A DNA stretch of 64,000 bases from Erodium maritimum. Its lineage: Eukaryota; Streptophyta; Magnoliopsida; Geraniales; Geraniaceae. The notes beneath the pieces are model-generated. The model worked only from the letters and a program-made list of their open reading frames with translations. It searched no databases and was not told where the DNA came from. Positions 1 through 11,458 of the stretch are shown here, in pieces. How positions within the stretch are numbered: position 1 is the stretch's first letter; each line of letters starts with the position of its first letter. The DNA is taken from contig OY997596.1 in assembly GCA_963921825.1 (NCBI GenBank), positions 35,765,932-35,829,931 on the forward strand, in the 5' to 3' direction. The translations under genes and the position numbers were made by a program.

Positions 1-1440
1 CTAAGCACTAGCCAGCCTGCACCCGGACAATAAAGACACTAAAGCCTAAAGAAAAGCGGGACGCCACCGCCGAGCATCCGCGACGACGAGGGACGAGATT
101 AGCTTCACAACGAATCCAGAAAAAAATCGTTTTCCACGGTGAAAACTAATCAAGACACAAGTAAGCCACCCCGAACGGGTCCGGATCCAACTCACTTTGG
201 GACCGGGGGCACATCGAATGCCAACACCATGAAATCCGATGAGCAGACCCCTTAAAACTGAAACAACAACACACCACTATAACTCCATACAGATCTACAA
301 CCAAACCAGAGACTAACTCCTCGCTCTGCCACTATGAAACATGAAGGCGTGGCCGGAACTACGGAGTTGCGTCGGGATGGGATGGGGAGTTATCGGAACT
401 CCAAACGGATCTAAAACCAAACCAAAGACTAACTCCTTGCTCCGCCTCTAAGGAACATGAAGGCGAGGCTGGAACTTCAAAGTCAAGTCGGGACGACTTG
501 GAGAGAAACCGAAACAGGATCAACAAAGAGTACGAAGTAGAAGACGCCTCAGATCGGATCGAAATCGAGTAGATCCCAGAAACCCCACTAAGAATAAGGA
601 CTTTGTGTAGTCAAGCAATCTTCGTTGCATCTAAGCAACCTCCAAGGCTAGCCACCAAAAACCTGTGATAAAGTTTATGGCATGTTCTTTGGGATGTCTT
701 GAGTGGAAAAGGTGTTGTTGAAGCTAATAATTTTGGTGGTGGTTGCATAGACGTGAATTGTATTATTCGGAGATAGAAGATTCTTTCCCTCTACTAATGA
801 GAACTGACCACAACATTGATTTTGAATTGCTGCATCTCTCAGCTTCTGAGTCACATCTTCTTTATCACAGAAGATGTTGTCTGTTAGAGCTATTTGGATC
901 CTGGAACATAGCCACACCAGCTCAGCCACACCCCGAAGAACCCTGCTTAACTCCATCGGGGTTGAATCCGCGCCCCAACAGTGAGCACCACCTCCGGAAT
1001 GGAGACTACCCACCTCGGAAGTGGCGAAGAGAGCCACCAGACTACTCAACCAACCACAGGTCGGCACAAGGATTTCGGTGAGCACTCGGCGAGGGCAGAG
1101 CCCAAAAACAGAGCTGGGTCGGTCGAGCCTTTCCGGCCAAACCACAATGTCGACCTCACCCAGCTAAGAGCACCAGGAGAAGTCCCACGAACTGCCGCGA
1201 TCGGAGGAGCCAGACCAATGGCGAGCGGAGCTCCTACGAAGAGGTAGACTATCTGCCAACACAGAGAACCACAGAAAGAAGCAAGGAAAGGGGGTCGAGA
1301 GGGAAGAAGGGGAGGGAAAGAGAGGGTCAGAACTGGAAACCTCACAGGAAACAGCCCAAGCCGTAGCCAACGGCCATCGCCGACGAGGGAAGATAAGAAG
1401 GAGGCGGCGACTTCAAGTAAAACGAATCTGGAAAAAAGAG
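1..1440. other. Unrecognised, repeat-like region
   Basis: No gene is recognised here. The stretch is richer in GC than the introns that follow. A segment of about 80 bp near 283-362 recurs, diverged, near 399-478; both contain ACTCC, CCAAACCA and GACTAACTCC and end in GGAACT. Open frames on both strands (for example 675-1145 on the minus strand) show no domain I can name. The repeats and the frames open on both strands suggest decayed transposon sequence, possibly the end of an element cut by the window edge, but this is inference. Confidence 0.4.
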
Positions 1441-1794
1441 AGAAAAGCTACAATGTCTAGGTCTCTTTTTTTTTCTCTGGTCCTCTTCTTCTTGTTCATA
1501 AGTTTACAGAAGTATTGGCTTAAAACGGTTCTATCCATCACAATCTTTTCCCCCAACTGGGAAGGAAGCTCTCCTTTTCGTAGGGCGCAAGCAAAAGGAC
1601 ATGGAAGCGTCAGATTTTTATCATATACAGTAGCGTGGGAGGGAGGACAATACCGGTGGAAATTATGTGTGTGTCGGTGTGACCAAACCAGCTTCGTTGT
1701 AGGAGACTCTTTCAAAAAAAAAAAATCGGTTAGCAAGCGATCACGTGGACAAAACGGCGACGTATCAATGGTTATAAAGTGCTGACGTGGCCGA

Positions 1795-1904
1795 CCCACC
1801 CCCGCATATATTTCCCGTTACATTCAATTCGATTTCATCATCTGTCTTCTAGTGCCGTGTCTTTCTTCCCCTCTCTCTGCAGGCGCAGCGAAGCTCGATC
1901 AGTA
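1795..1904 (+). promoter_or_regulatory. Probable promoter and 5' leader of the DUF1475 gene
   Basis: A TATA-like stretch (CATATATTT) lies near 1804-1812, about 95 bp before the ATG at 1905. It is followed by a C/T-rich leader (TCTTCCCCTCTCTCTGCAG) typical of plant 5' UTRs. The spacing fits a transcription start near 1835-1845. This is inferred from base composition alone. Confidence 0.4.
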
Positions 1905-4900
1905 ATGGCGATTTTGGTGGTAAACGCCTTGAGAGCTCTCTTCGCGGCTTTAGGATGTGGAATGGTGGCCACTCTCATCTACACCATCTCCATCGACGGC
2001 CTTCCTTTTCGCAGGGACCTCCTCACTCCGTCAGTACTCTCTCTCTCCCTCCTTTTCATTCTAGCTTGTTCCTCAACTTACTCTATGCACCCAATTAGTT
2101 TTTTTACTTGAGTTAGTGGAGATTTTGTCATGGTTTCATCTATAATTTTGCTCTTTCTCTGATGATGCCAATAATACCAACTGAAATGAAAGCAATTGGT
2201 TTGATTGCTGTTTATTGGAGTGTTCTGTATGCCAAAGCATTAGTTATTGGAGTGTTCTGTATGTTAACTGTTTCTTCTTTTTTTCCCTTACTGGTCTGGA
2301 TTACATGAAATCCATATAGTTGGATATATATTATTGCTCTGTCATTAATGCTATTCATTACTCTTTCCGATTAGTTTGAGAATTGCTGGAACAATATCAA
2401 TTGGTTTGAGTACATTTTTTAGATCCAAGGAATTTTTTTGATTTGCCTGATTATACTTCAATTTTATGTATTTCAGGTGGATGGGAGCAACCCTGGTTGA
2501 TTTCTATATCAATATAGGGGCTTTGGGGGTACGATATCGCTTACATTCTAACGTTCTCTTGCTTTCTATATAACTTTGTTTCTTTTCCCTGGACTTCAAA
2601 ATAAAACCATAAACTCCCTCCAGTTTAAGGTTACACTCTGACCCGATTAAGTTTATTCCAATATTAGAGTTTAGATGTCCTGAAACACGGATCTTCTTAT
2701 AATTGTCGTATGTTCTCACTTAATCCATCTTTACTTCCTAGATTTCATGCTGTATAGGATCGAAATCAAGAATTAGTGCCTCTCTTTTTTTCTGTTTCCA
2801 TTATATTATAAATCTGCTCTTTAAGGTGGTTCTGAATTCTAGTCTATATGCCACCTATTTTCATCATAGGGTGTCAGTTTACTGAAGCTCACTGTATTCA
2901 TAACGCGTGTGTAATACTCACATTCTCTTATCAATTATATTCACCTTGTGGTCACCGTTTCACTATGACCATGATTTAACTCATACCTAAGCTTCCTCAG
3001 CGACCTCATTATTTTTGAACAAGCCTAGTGAATCATAAGTTACAGTTTAAATAATGTTTTCCTGCATATCAAAATGAAATTTAATTGACCTTTGACGACT
3101 TGTAAATTATCAGGCTTGGATTTGCTATAAGGAGTCAAACTGGATTAGGTCATTACTTTGGCTCGTCCTGCTTGTGTGCTTGGGCAGGTGCGAACTTCTA
3201 TATTCTTATAAGTCCCATTTTAATTTTATCTTAGGTATGGTAGATTTGGGATTTTCATATCAAATTTCACCAGTTTGTTCTGGTGAGCGACACACACACA
3301 AACTAGAATAAGGTTATGTTATGGACTGTTGGATGTGAATCAGTTACGAGGATCTGTTGGATTGTTTCTTTCTTTATAGTTGATTGTATGAGAATGACTA
3401 TTCAGTACGTTGTAGTTTGTTACAATAGTTACAACTAAATTAGGGACTTACTCGCGATGTAGAAATGTATAGCATTGTAGAAATGTTCCATACAATATTT
3501 ATACTTAAATCAATTCTTTCATGCTAAGTCTTTATTCCAAATTTAATTATATGTTTATTATCTGAATATTTGGTGATAAATGTTGGGTTTGTGGAAATGA
3601 AGAGTTAGTGATATCACTAGTGTCGTGAACTCTATTACCTTGTTAAAAGTTTCAGTGTCTGTTGGTCTTAAATGTTTACCACCTTTTCCATTATGTTTCC
3701 ACTCACACTTTGTTGATGATATACAATCTATGTCTTGCAGCATTACTACATGTGCCTACATTCTTATGCAACTATTTAAGCTGTCTCCTCAAGAATCCGT
3801 GGAAGATCCCATCTATTATGTTCTATTGCGGCATCCAAATAAGTACGCACACTAAGCTTTAGTACAAAAATAAATAAACTAGTTTTGCCTATGATATGCC
3901 GATTCCAAAACGCCATGTGCGAAAGATTTTGATCTCATCTGGTTGTTTTCTTTGTTTCTGATTTTCTAAGTTTTGAGTCTTTGCTTTTTTCTCTATTAAA
4001 GCCCTACCCAACCTAAAAGCTCAAGTTTGTGGGTGGAGACTTTGGTATATTAAGTGGTCACTAAATTCCTCTCTATTTGGGCCATATCAGTTCATCACAG
4101 AAAATTGAGATTTGTTACTTTCTCCTATACATCATTTCACTGGGTAGTAGATCAGCTATTTTTTACGTCCTTTCTTACTTCCCTCACAGTTTTATGTGTT
4201 CTTTTGTGTGGAAGAATTATCAGGATGAAGATAAATGCTATGGCATTAGGGATAAACCCCTTGTGGACAATTGCTGCACTTGTAGTTGCAGCCAATCAAG
4301 TTTTTATTGATTTTCTTATTTTCTATATTGTATAATATCACTTACCAAAATTTAGTGTTGTGCCTAGATAATATTACAAAGGAAAAAGGCTCTATCCTAG
4401 TATCAAAGTATGGCAATTTGTTTTATTTGGTTTCAAATTTGGTTTTTATTCCAATATAGACCCAACATCATCCCCTCTTTCAATTTAGTACCAAACTGTG
4501 ATAATTGTTCCAAATGATATAAATATATATATATATAGGGTTAACTGTAAAAAACTACCGTAAAGTTTTGTGATATAGAGAAAACTTAGTCGGTGGGTGG
4601 TAGTTAATTGGTTGAAGCCATTTAATGCACAATAAAGAGGATATAAATACAGAGGCAAGTATGAAGATTGAAAACAATGATCTCATGCTTTTTATGAGGC
4701 CCCTATCATTCATTCCACAGTTTTTACCATATTTATTGCATCCATTGATACTGAAGGCTTCAGCCACTGATTGCATAATCTAATGTTTTAAATCTCAACC
4801 ATTTAGGTGCCTTATGTTTTTTTCCTGCCCATCTTCTCTGTGAAAGTGAATTACTTATACAAAAGAAAATACTTTTTGTTTAGGGATGCGGCAGAAAGAA

Positions 4901-7900
4901 ATAAAAAGTGTTGCCGTGTTGTTACTGCAAGAGTCGTTTTCTCTATTCTGGGTATATTGATGTTTGGGACTCTTGTTTTCACTATTGTGACTGATGGATC
5001 CCCATTCCGCGCAGAGCTCTTTACTCCGTAAGTTTGTCTCTCTTTTCTTTCTTATCTGATAGTTTTTATTTTTATAATAAGAGTTAAAAATATAAGTACA
5101 GAACTTGCTATTACATTAAATTCAGAATTTTATCTTATTACCTAAACAAGAATTTTGTTGATCAATTACCAAAGTAGCCTTAATTTTTGTGTATCAATAC
5201 TTTTGTTCCATTACCCTCCATTTATTACTTCCCTTGTCCCAAAATAGTGTACACTTTTCATTTTAGTAGATAATTAAACATGGATTACTATGAAGCACCA
5301 CTTAATACAAAATACGAACACGTGATATGCTATTTTCAACATATTTAGGACATGATACATCAGGACGTATAAAGCTTATAGTTATAAGGGTATACTATAT
5401 ACGTAATAAATCATATTAAGTTAAGTTTAACTAGTCATTTGAAACTGCAACCTAAAATATCTTGTTATAAACTACAAACAATAATTGTGGATAAAAGGAA
5501 GCAATCTACTATATTTTCAGTAAACCAAGTTATTAGGCAGTAATGCCATAACCAACATAAGTTTCAGTTGAGAAATTGACCTTAGTCATTAGTCATTACT
5601 ATCTTTTTATTTATTTTTAGGTGATACAATAGGATTGCGTGTCCAGCACTTGGATCTTACAGCACTTTTCAACCTTAGAGTATTCTGATTTAAGGTAGTT
5701 ATAGCAACTTGAACTGTGGACATATGGGAGGGTGAAAAGTCTAGCACTGAAGTGTAAATGCTTAACTTTTACAAATAGACAAATTGGAGACTTATCTTCG
5801 AACCAAGGGAGTATATGGTAGTTATTTTGTACGATGGAGAGGAAACTCAGAACCCAGCCTCTCTGGGGCATCGATACTATTTCATCATAATTCGTAAGTT
5901 TGAATTTTTTTTAGGGTTAATTCCACCTCAATACCCTAAATCTTTCATATATCATATAGAGTACCCTAAATCTTTTTTGTGTCATCTCAATACCCTAAAT
6001 CTTTCAAATTTCATTTAGAGTACCCTAAATCTTTTTTGTGTCACCTCAGTATCCTAAACTTTTATTAATTTTATTTTAGTACCCTAAACTTTCATTAATT
6101 TCATTGTAATACCCACCGTTAACTTTACCATAATTTTGGTTGTTGATGAGGGGTAGTATGGTCATTTTACTTGTTTTGGATGGAAAATCATATGTAAAGT
6201 TAATGGTGGGTACTAAAATAGAATTAATGAAAGTTTAGGGTATGGAGGTGACACAAAAAAGATTTAGGGTACTCTAAATGAATTAATAAAAGTTTAGGGT
6301 ACTGGGGTGACACAATAAAGATTTAGGGTACTCCAAATGAAATATGAAAGATTTAGGGTACTGAGGTGGAATTATCCTTTTTTTTAATTAGATTTTAGGG
6401 TGAACTGTAGAAACCTACCCTAATGCAGTGGTCACGAACAATACGCTACCCAAAGTTTAAAAGTGTTAAATGAAGGACCTTATGTTTTGGTCACAAGTCA
6501 TTTACATGTCTTTATTAATTGGTCACATATCATTTACATGCCTTAATAATTGGTCACAAATCATTTACATACCTTTATGAATTGATCACAAATCTTGTAC
6601 ATGTCTTATAAGTTGGTCAGAGGTCATTTATATGCCTCCAATAATGACCAATACTTTAGGGTAGTTTTTTTTCGTGACCAATATTTTAGGGTAGGTTTTT
6701 ACATTTAACCCTAGATTTTAGCCCTCACTATTAACTATTGAGAATAAAAATTAAAATATTTTCTTCAGTGAGGAAATGGTCCAACCAAATTGTACATCTC
6801 TCACTGTTTTAAATTGTCCACGAGACACACGCCTAGATGCACTTTAGAGTTATTTACAATGCGTTTGTCATAGATTTATTGGTTGCACAACAGTTTTATT
6901 GGATCTACTACAAAGGTTTACTGATGAAAATCTTGAGTTTGGAATTCCAATAGTCTGAGATGAACCACCCAAACTATGCGTGTTGTTCTATTCGTAATGC
7001 AAGAGGAAATGTAAATCTATAATCCCCTTCCCTTAGTCATTTGGAAAATATCTGTTAGTGTAAAATAGGTCCTTAATAACTCTATGGATTGTTGGACGTC
7101 TGTTATGGGTCTTACGGACCGTAATGAGATGGGATAAGCCCACCATATTGGGAGGAGAAGCTGCAGCGCAACCAAGAGGGAATGGGTCGCACGCACCAGC
7201 AAGAGGAAGAGGGAATAGAGTCGGCTGAAATAAGTATTTCCCTTTTATTAGTTTTCTTATTTAACAAGTGTATTAGGATTTGGAAACCTAGTTGGCAATT
7301 AATATTATTAGGAATAGGTAAGTTAGATAATTACCAATTATAATGGTATTAGGGTTTTGGTTTTAGGTAACCTCTTGGCTATATATACCGAGAGAGTATT
7401 ATGAATAAATCAGACTTGAATAATAAGAATATTTTCGTCTCTCCGAAGGTCTTTGAGTTCCCTTTATAATGAGCTCGTACTCGGGTTCCATGACGCGAAT
7501 CCAGGACCATAACAAATTGGTATCAGAGCCAAACGTTATGGACCCGGATATGTCTTTTCAGCAGAAATTTGAAGTGTTCATGGCCGAATATAAACCCGAT
7601 AAACTGAAAATTGAAGCTGATCGACAAAGGAGTGAAACTGATCGACGGGAAGTGCAGATATTGGCCGCTGTACAACGGCAGCGAACACCACCGCCGGTCC
7701 CAGCAACATCCGGCGCAGGATCAGGGGGAGAAGGAGCTCTCGTCCCTCGTCTTACTGGCCTCGAATTTCCTCGTTTCGATGGCCGGACGGACCCGACAAC
7801 ATGGTTGAACCGGTGTGAAGCGTTCTTCCTCCACCAACGCACTCCGGCGGACGAAAAAGTATTGTTGGCTGCTTTCCATATGGAGGATGCTGTGCAACAA

Positions 7901-10900
7901 TGGTATACGAAAACCCAGAGGGATGCTCCGAACCTGAACTGGCCTGCATTTAAGCTTTATTGTAATTCTCGCTTTGGATCGATTTTAGCGAGTAACCGGC
8001 TGGGGGAGCTCGCGAAGTTACGACAGGAGAGCTCAGTCGAGGAGTATTCCACTCGGTTTGAATGCCTGGCTGCGCAGGTTCCGGACTTAAAGGTTGATCA
8101 GGAAATCTCTTTGTTCTTGAGTGGCTTGCAGGAAAAACTGGCAATTGATGTGGAAATCCAACTCCCACCGGACTTGACCACAACAATCGGGTTGGCAAAG
8201 CTCTATGAAAGGCGAACTCGCAGCAAGGTTCGTGCCCCAAGTCGACAGCAGGTGCAGAATTCAGCTCCTCCGAGGCCGTACGCTAAACGTATTTCCGAAG
8301 AAGAAAAGAAGGACCGTATCGCTAAAGGACTCTGTTTTAATTGCGACGAAGCCTACAACTTTGGTCATAAATGCAAAAATCTCTTTTGGTTGGAGCTGTA
8401 CGAGGACAAGGGCGAGGACGAGGCTGATCCACCCTATGCGCTTGAGGACAAGCGCCATGTGCGAGGGGGAGTGATGTTATGGGCCTTACGGACCGTAATG
8501 GGATGGGACAAGCCCACCATATTGGGAGGAGAAGCTGCACGCGCAACCAAGAGGGAATGGGTCGCGCGCGCCAGCAAGAGAAAGAGGGAATAGAGTCGGC
8601 TGAAATTAGTATTTCCCTTTTATTAGTTTTCTTATTTTACAAGTGTATTAGGATTTGGAAACCTAGTTGGCAATTAATATTATTAGGAATAGGTAAGTTA
8701 GATAATTACCAATTATAATGGTATTAGGGTTTTGGTTTTAGGTAACCTCTTGGCTATATATACCGAGAGAGTATTATGAATAAATCAGACTTGAATAATA
8801 AGAATATTTTCGTCTCTCCGAAGGTCTTTGAGTTCCCTTTATAATGAGCTCGTACTCGGGTTCCATGGCGCGAATCCAGGACCATAACAACGTCATTTAT
8901 ATTTACTATTTACTACTTCCAATGCGGGAAAAATGCTTACTATATTACTCCGGTGTATAAATATTTCTTCTTAGTCAGTAGGCTGCTATGTTTGACCTAT
9001 TTATCTGTTTCTGCTATGATATGAAGGCCTCGAATCAGACTTCTATGCAAATTCTGCAGTGCTGTGGACCCATTCCATGATATTTATCTTATAGTAACTT
9101 TTCATCATGCCTTTGAGGCAGTATCCGAAATCTGCAGTGTCATTGGAATTAGTTAATAGATTAGCATGAGATGCCATGTTCAGAGACAGCTTGAATTACA
9201 AATTCTTATTTACAAATTCTTACTTGAAACATACTTCAGAACCACTGCAGCCTACTCTTTTGGTCCTTTCATTAAATGCCATGAATGCAATAGCAATGCA
9301 CTATATTCTTATTCATAATTTGTACATTTTCTATGTGCATATATGTGAGTGATATCTGCTTTTATGTTTAAACCTGTGTAAATCATTTACCTGATGAGAT
9401 ACTAAACTGCTTGCAGGTGGTTAACAGCAACGTTAGTCGACTTCTACATAAATATTGTGGCCCTATCAGTATGTCTCAACTTGTTGCATATTGCTTGTTA
9501 CTTGAGAGTGAATTTAATTTGCTTTCTAAAATTTGGGGGAATGGGACTCAATTCACCTGGTACTTTTGAATTATGTAAGCATGGATAGGGTTTGACTCAA
9601 TTAGCTAGTGGCATACAATAGCTTAATAAACATGAATCTTTAACTTAGTCAACTGCAAAGCAGCGAGTAAAAGAAAACTTCCTGAAGTAGTTTGAATCTG
9701 TACTGCCTGTTCAAGGTTGGAAGAAGGTTAGGTGTTAAGTCATTGCTTGCCCATGTTAGGGGGTTACTCAATCAATCAATCATTTTTCTGTCAAAAGTTA
9801 GTTTTGTTTTTTCAACTTGTGGTTCCATATGTTCATATCATACTCACTGGCAGGGGGGTTGTAACACCAGTAGGTTCTTTACTATGAATACATAACAAGT
9901 GGGAAACTTCCAGAGGGTGCTGCGAAATAAGTATATACCAAGATTTGGATGAGAATATTTTATCTAAGTGCTGATTCACTCTAAAATGTTTTGAAGTTAA
10001 GCATAGACATATATGCTCTGTTTAGCTTTGTACTTTTCTGAACAAAGTTGGGCAACATTACTCAGCTGTACATTTATCAACTTTGTTCTGCATCTTGAAT
10101 AAGTTTATGAATGTAAAAGCTTCTTAAGTGGTCATTTCTGTTTTTCAATGTTGTGTCAGGTTTGGGTTGCCTACAAAGAACCAAGATGGTTACATGCAGT
10201 TTTATGGATTTCTCTGTTGATATGTTTTGGCAGGTAAACTCTCCCAAGTAATGTAGTTTTATCAACCATTTGGCTTCTCTCATAAAACTATTCAGTTTCT
10301 TATATTGTTCTTTCATAATGCTTGAGTTACATGTTTTTCGATCTCTTCTTTACAGTTTACCATCAGAAATTTATTGGGTACCACAATGAACACTTGATGA
10401 TTTTAGTTTTGCTGTTTATCGTGTTGATTGGATACTATCGAAGTTCAACTAAATGGCATTTTTTCTTCTTGTTTTATTGTCAGTATGCATTATCCTACAT
10501 CTTACATCTCAAATTCATATAATGGATGTTCCAAAATAAGTGTCCTCTTACCATTTGAATTAGTTAATTAATCGTGAATTGTTAACAGTATTTCTCAAGA
10601 AATTAGATTGCACAACTTGAGTAGTGTATATATGAAAGTAAATGAGGAAAAGTCAAATTATTAAAATTTGAATGCTTAATTTTTGCATATATATAAGGGA
10701 CTTATTGTGGGACAGAGACCATATTTATCAGTTTTCTTGCCTTGCTATCTCTCGGGATACCCAAGCAACACATTTTACGATATTAACCTTTGTTATTTCC
10801 AAATGGGTGTCTTGCCCTTAACACGTTGACAGTTACAGTTTACATTAATTTCTCTTGCAAGTTGTATCAGTAATGTTTTTTTCCCCAAATTTTCAGTGTT

Positions 10901-11458
10901 GCTACGTGTGTCTACATTGTCTATCAGCTGCATCGGTTAGCTTCGCAAGATCCTCTGTACCTTGTTTTGTTGGATAGTGGCAGCAGGCAAGTTATTACAT
11001 TTGAAGCACTTTGTTTCTGTTTTCAACATCGTAACAACCACACCCAATGTGACAGCGGGTGTAGATTTGATAGCTTTAACTTTGAGAAACAAAAGTGGAG
11101 GACCATGCCGTAAAAAAATGTTTGACTAGAAACATGCTGCTGTGTGATACCTATTGCCTTGCAGATGACTATATCCTTAGTGCCTATTCATCTCTGCAGA
11201 ATCTGATAAAACTAGTGTGTGTGTATCGTTGATTAAATTGCAGTTATCATTATTAGCTTCTGAAGCATTTAGGCTTTTTCTTTTTTCATATTCTCGATTA
11301 TCTCCAGAGCTCATGGATGATCCTATTCCTTGCATAAAGGAGGTGAAAATTTTCATGAATCCAAATATTTCCTTTTGAGTTTGAATTTAAGAAGTTCATA
11401 ACTGATTGTTCATGATAGGGTAGTAAGCGGGTATGAGCGAAGCAGCGAAACGATGTAA
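1905..11458 (+). CDS. DUF1475 family multi-pass membrane protein, nine exons
   Basis: Exons read from the sequence: 1905-2029, 2477-2528, 3114-3187, 3741-3842, 4884-5027, 9417-9468, 10160-10233, 10897-10986 and, tentatively, 11419-11458. They join in frame to 753 nt, or 250 aa. The protein holds two copies of one module. Copy 1 has LIYTISIDGLPFRRDLLTP, then W..ATLVDFYIN, then YKESNWI, then a hydrophobic stretch ending CLGS. Copy 2 has LVFTIVTDGSPFRAELFTP, then WLTATLVDFYIN, then VAYKEPRW, then CFGS. This is the layout of plant DUF1475 (PF07343) proteins, whose biochemical role is not established. Each copy has about three hydrophobic segments, so a multi-pass membrane protein is expected. Matching exons in the two halves have matching phases (125/52/74/102 nt and 144/52/74/90 nt). 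The first seven introns have GT-AG borders. The eighth would need a GC donor (AG|gcaagt), so the C-terminus is the weakest part; reading through exon 8 would instead stop at about 11114. Confidence 0.85.
5913..6378. mobile_element. Foldback MITE in intron 5 of the DUF1475 gene
   Basis: The two halves are inverted copies. The left end reads AGGGTTAATTCCACCTCA and the right end, reverse-complemented, reads AGGATAATTCCACCTCA. Pairing continues inward through several ACCCTAAATCTTT blocks, so most of the 466 bp can fold into one long hairpin. It is flanked by runs of T, which hide any target duplication. There is no coding capacity. The family is uncertain. Confidence 0.65.
6397..6712. mobile_element. 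316-bp MITE with 7-bp target duplication
   Basis: The termini are inverted repeats: AGGGTGAACTGTAGAAACC at the left, and AGGGTTAAATGTAAAAACC read from the right end. Both run on into CTACCCTAA. The heptamer AGATTTT flanks both sides (6390-6396 and 6713-6719) as a perfect target-site duplication. The interior holds repeats of GGTCACAAATCATTTACAT. It lies in intron 5 of the DUF1475 gene. A sequence resembling the same terminus occurs near 4537-4566 (GGGTTAACTGTAAAAAACTA), probably a fragment of a relative. Confidence 0.75.
7101..7514 (+). repeat. 5' LTR of the gag-only element
   Basis: It is 414 bp long, with TG...CA termini within the inverted repeat TGTTAT/ATAACA. It contains a TATA-like CTATATATACC near 7379-7389, followed within about 40 bp by AATAAATCAGA, a plausible promoter and polyadenylation signal. 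It matches 8475-8889 with few differences. Confidence 0.88.
7538..8593 (+). CDS. gag: Retrotransposon Gag (retrotrans_gag domain plus CCHC knuckle)
   Basis: The frame is open from 7469, inside the LTR, but the ATG at 7538 is the likelier start because it follows the primer binding site. That gives 351 aa. Residues roughly 65-230 match the plant retrotrans_gag domain: FPRFDGRTDPTTWLNRCE, then AFHMEDAVQQWY, then WPAFK.YCNSRFG, then RQESSVEEYSTRFE. A zinc knuckle CFNCDEAYNFGHKC follows near residue 268 (C-X2-C-X5-G-H-X3-C-like spacing). The frame then runs into the 3' LTR and stops at 8591-8593, so the last 40 or so residues are LTR-encoded. No protease follows. The role is capsid formation and RNA packaging; replication enzymes must come from another element. 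Confidence 0.85.
   Translation: MDPDMSFQQKFEVFMAEYKPDKLKIEADRQRSETDRREVQILAAVQRQRTPPPVPATSGAGSGGEGALVPRLTGLEFPRFDGRTDPTTWLNRCEAFFLHQRTPADEKVLLAAFHMEDAVQQWYTKTQRDAPNLNWPAFKLYCNSRFGSILASNRLGELAKLRQESSVEEYSTRFECLAAQVPDLKVDQEISLFLSGLQEKLAIDVEIQLPPDLTTTIGLAKLYERRTRSKVRAPSRQQVQNSAPPRPYAKRISEEEKKDRIAKGLCFNCDEAYNFGHKCKNLFWLELYEDKGEDEADPPYALEDKRHVRGGVMLWALRTVMGWDKPTILGGEAARATKREWVARASKRKRE
8475..8889 (+). repeat. 3' LTR of the gag-only element
   Basis: It is 415 bp and nearly identical to 7101-7514, with scattered substitutions such as GGGTCT to GGGCCT near the start. It follows the purine-rich tract at 8461-8472 and is followed by the ACGTC target duplication. Confidence 0.88.

Larger units (their letters stand above)
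7101..8889 (+). mobile_element. Complete gag-only LTR retrotransposon (TR-GAG type)
   Basis: Two nearly identical LTRs (7101-7514 and 8475-8889) start TGTTAT and end ATAACA. The five bases ACGTC flank the element on both sides (7096-7100 and 8890-8894) as a perfect target duplication. A primer binding site matching initiator tRNA-Met (TTGGTATCAGAGC) starts right after the left LTR near 7516. A purine-rich tract (GCGAGGGGGAG) precedes the right LTR. The 960-bp interior encodes only Gag and has no room for protease, reverse transcriptase or integrase. This matches the known TR-GAG class of non-autonomous elements mobilised in trans by Ty3/gypsy relatives. It sits in sense orientation in intron 5 of the DUF1475 gene. 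The LTR similarity and intact duplication suggest a recent insertion. Confidence 0.9.

Noticed and set aside
675..1370. Minus-strand open frames of 68-156 codons
   Set aside because: No recognisable domain, and long frames are open on both strands of this GC-richer stretch, so they cannot be supported as genes.
4807..4883. A new start codon for a second DUF1475 gene just upstream of exon 5
   Set aside because: A clean splice acceptor (gtttag) at 4878-4883 joins exon 4 to exon 5 in frame, and duplicated-domain DUF1475 proteins are the usual plant form, so a single gene is preferred.
9692..9895. Plus-strand frame of 67 codons, and other small frames in the DUF1475 introns (3625-3862, 4054-4335)
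   Set aside because: They lie within introns. Only the parts matching exon 4 (3741-3842) are coding, and in the gene's frame.
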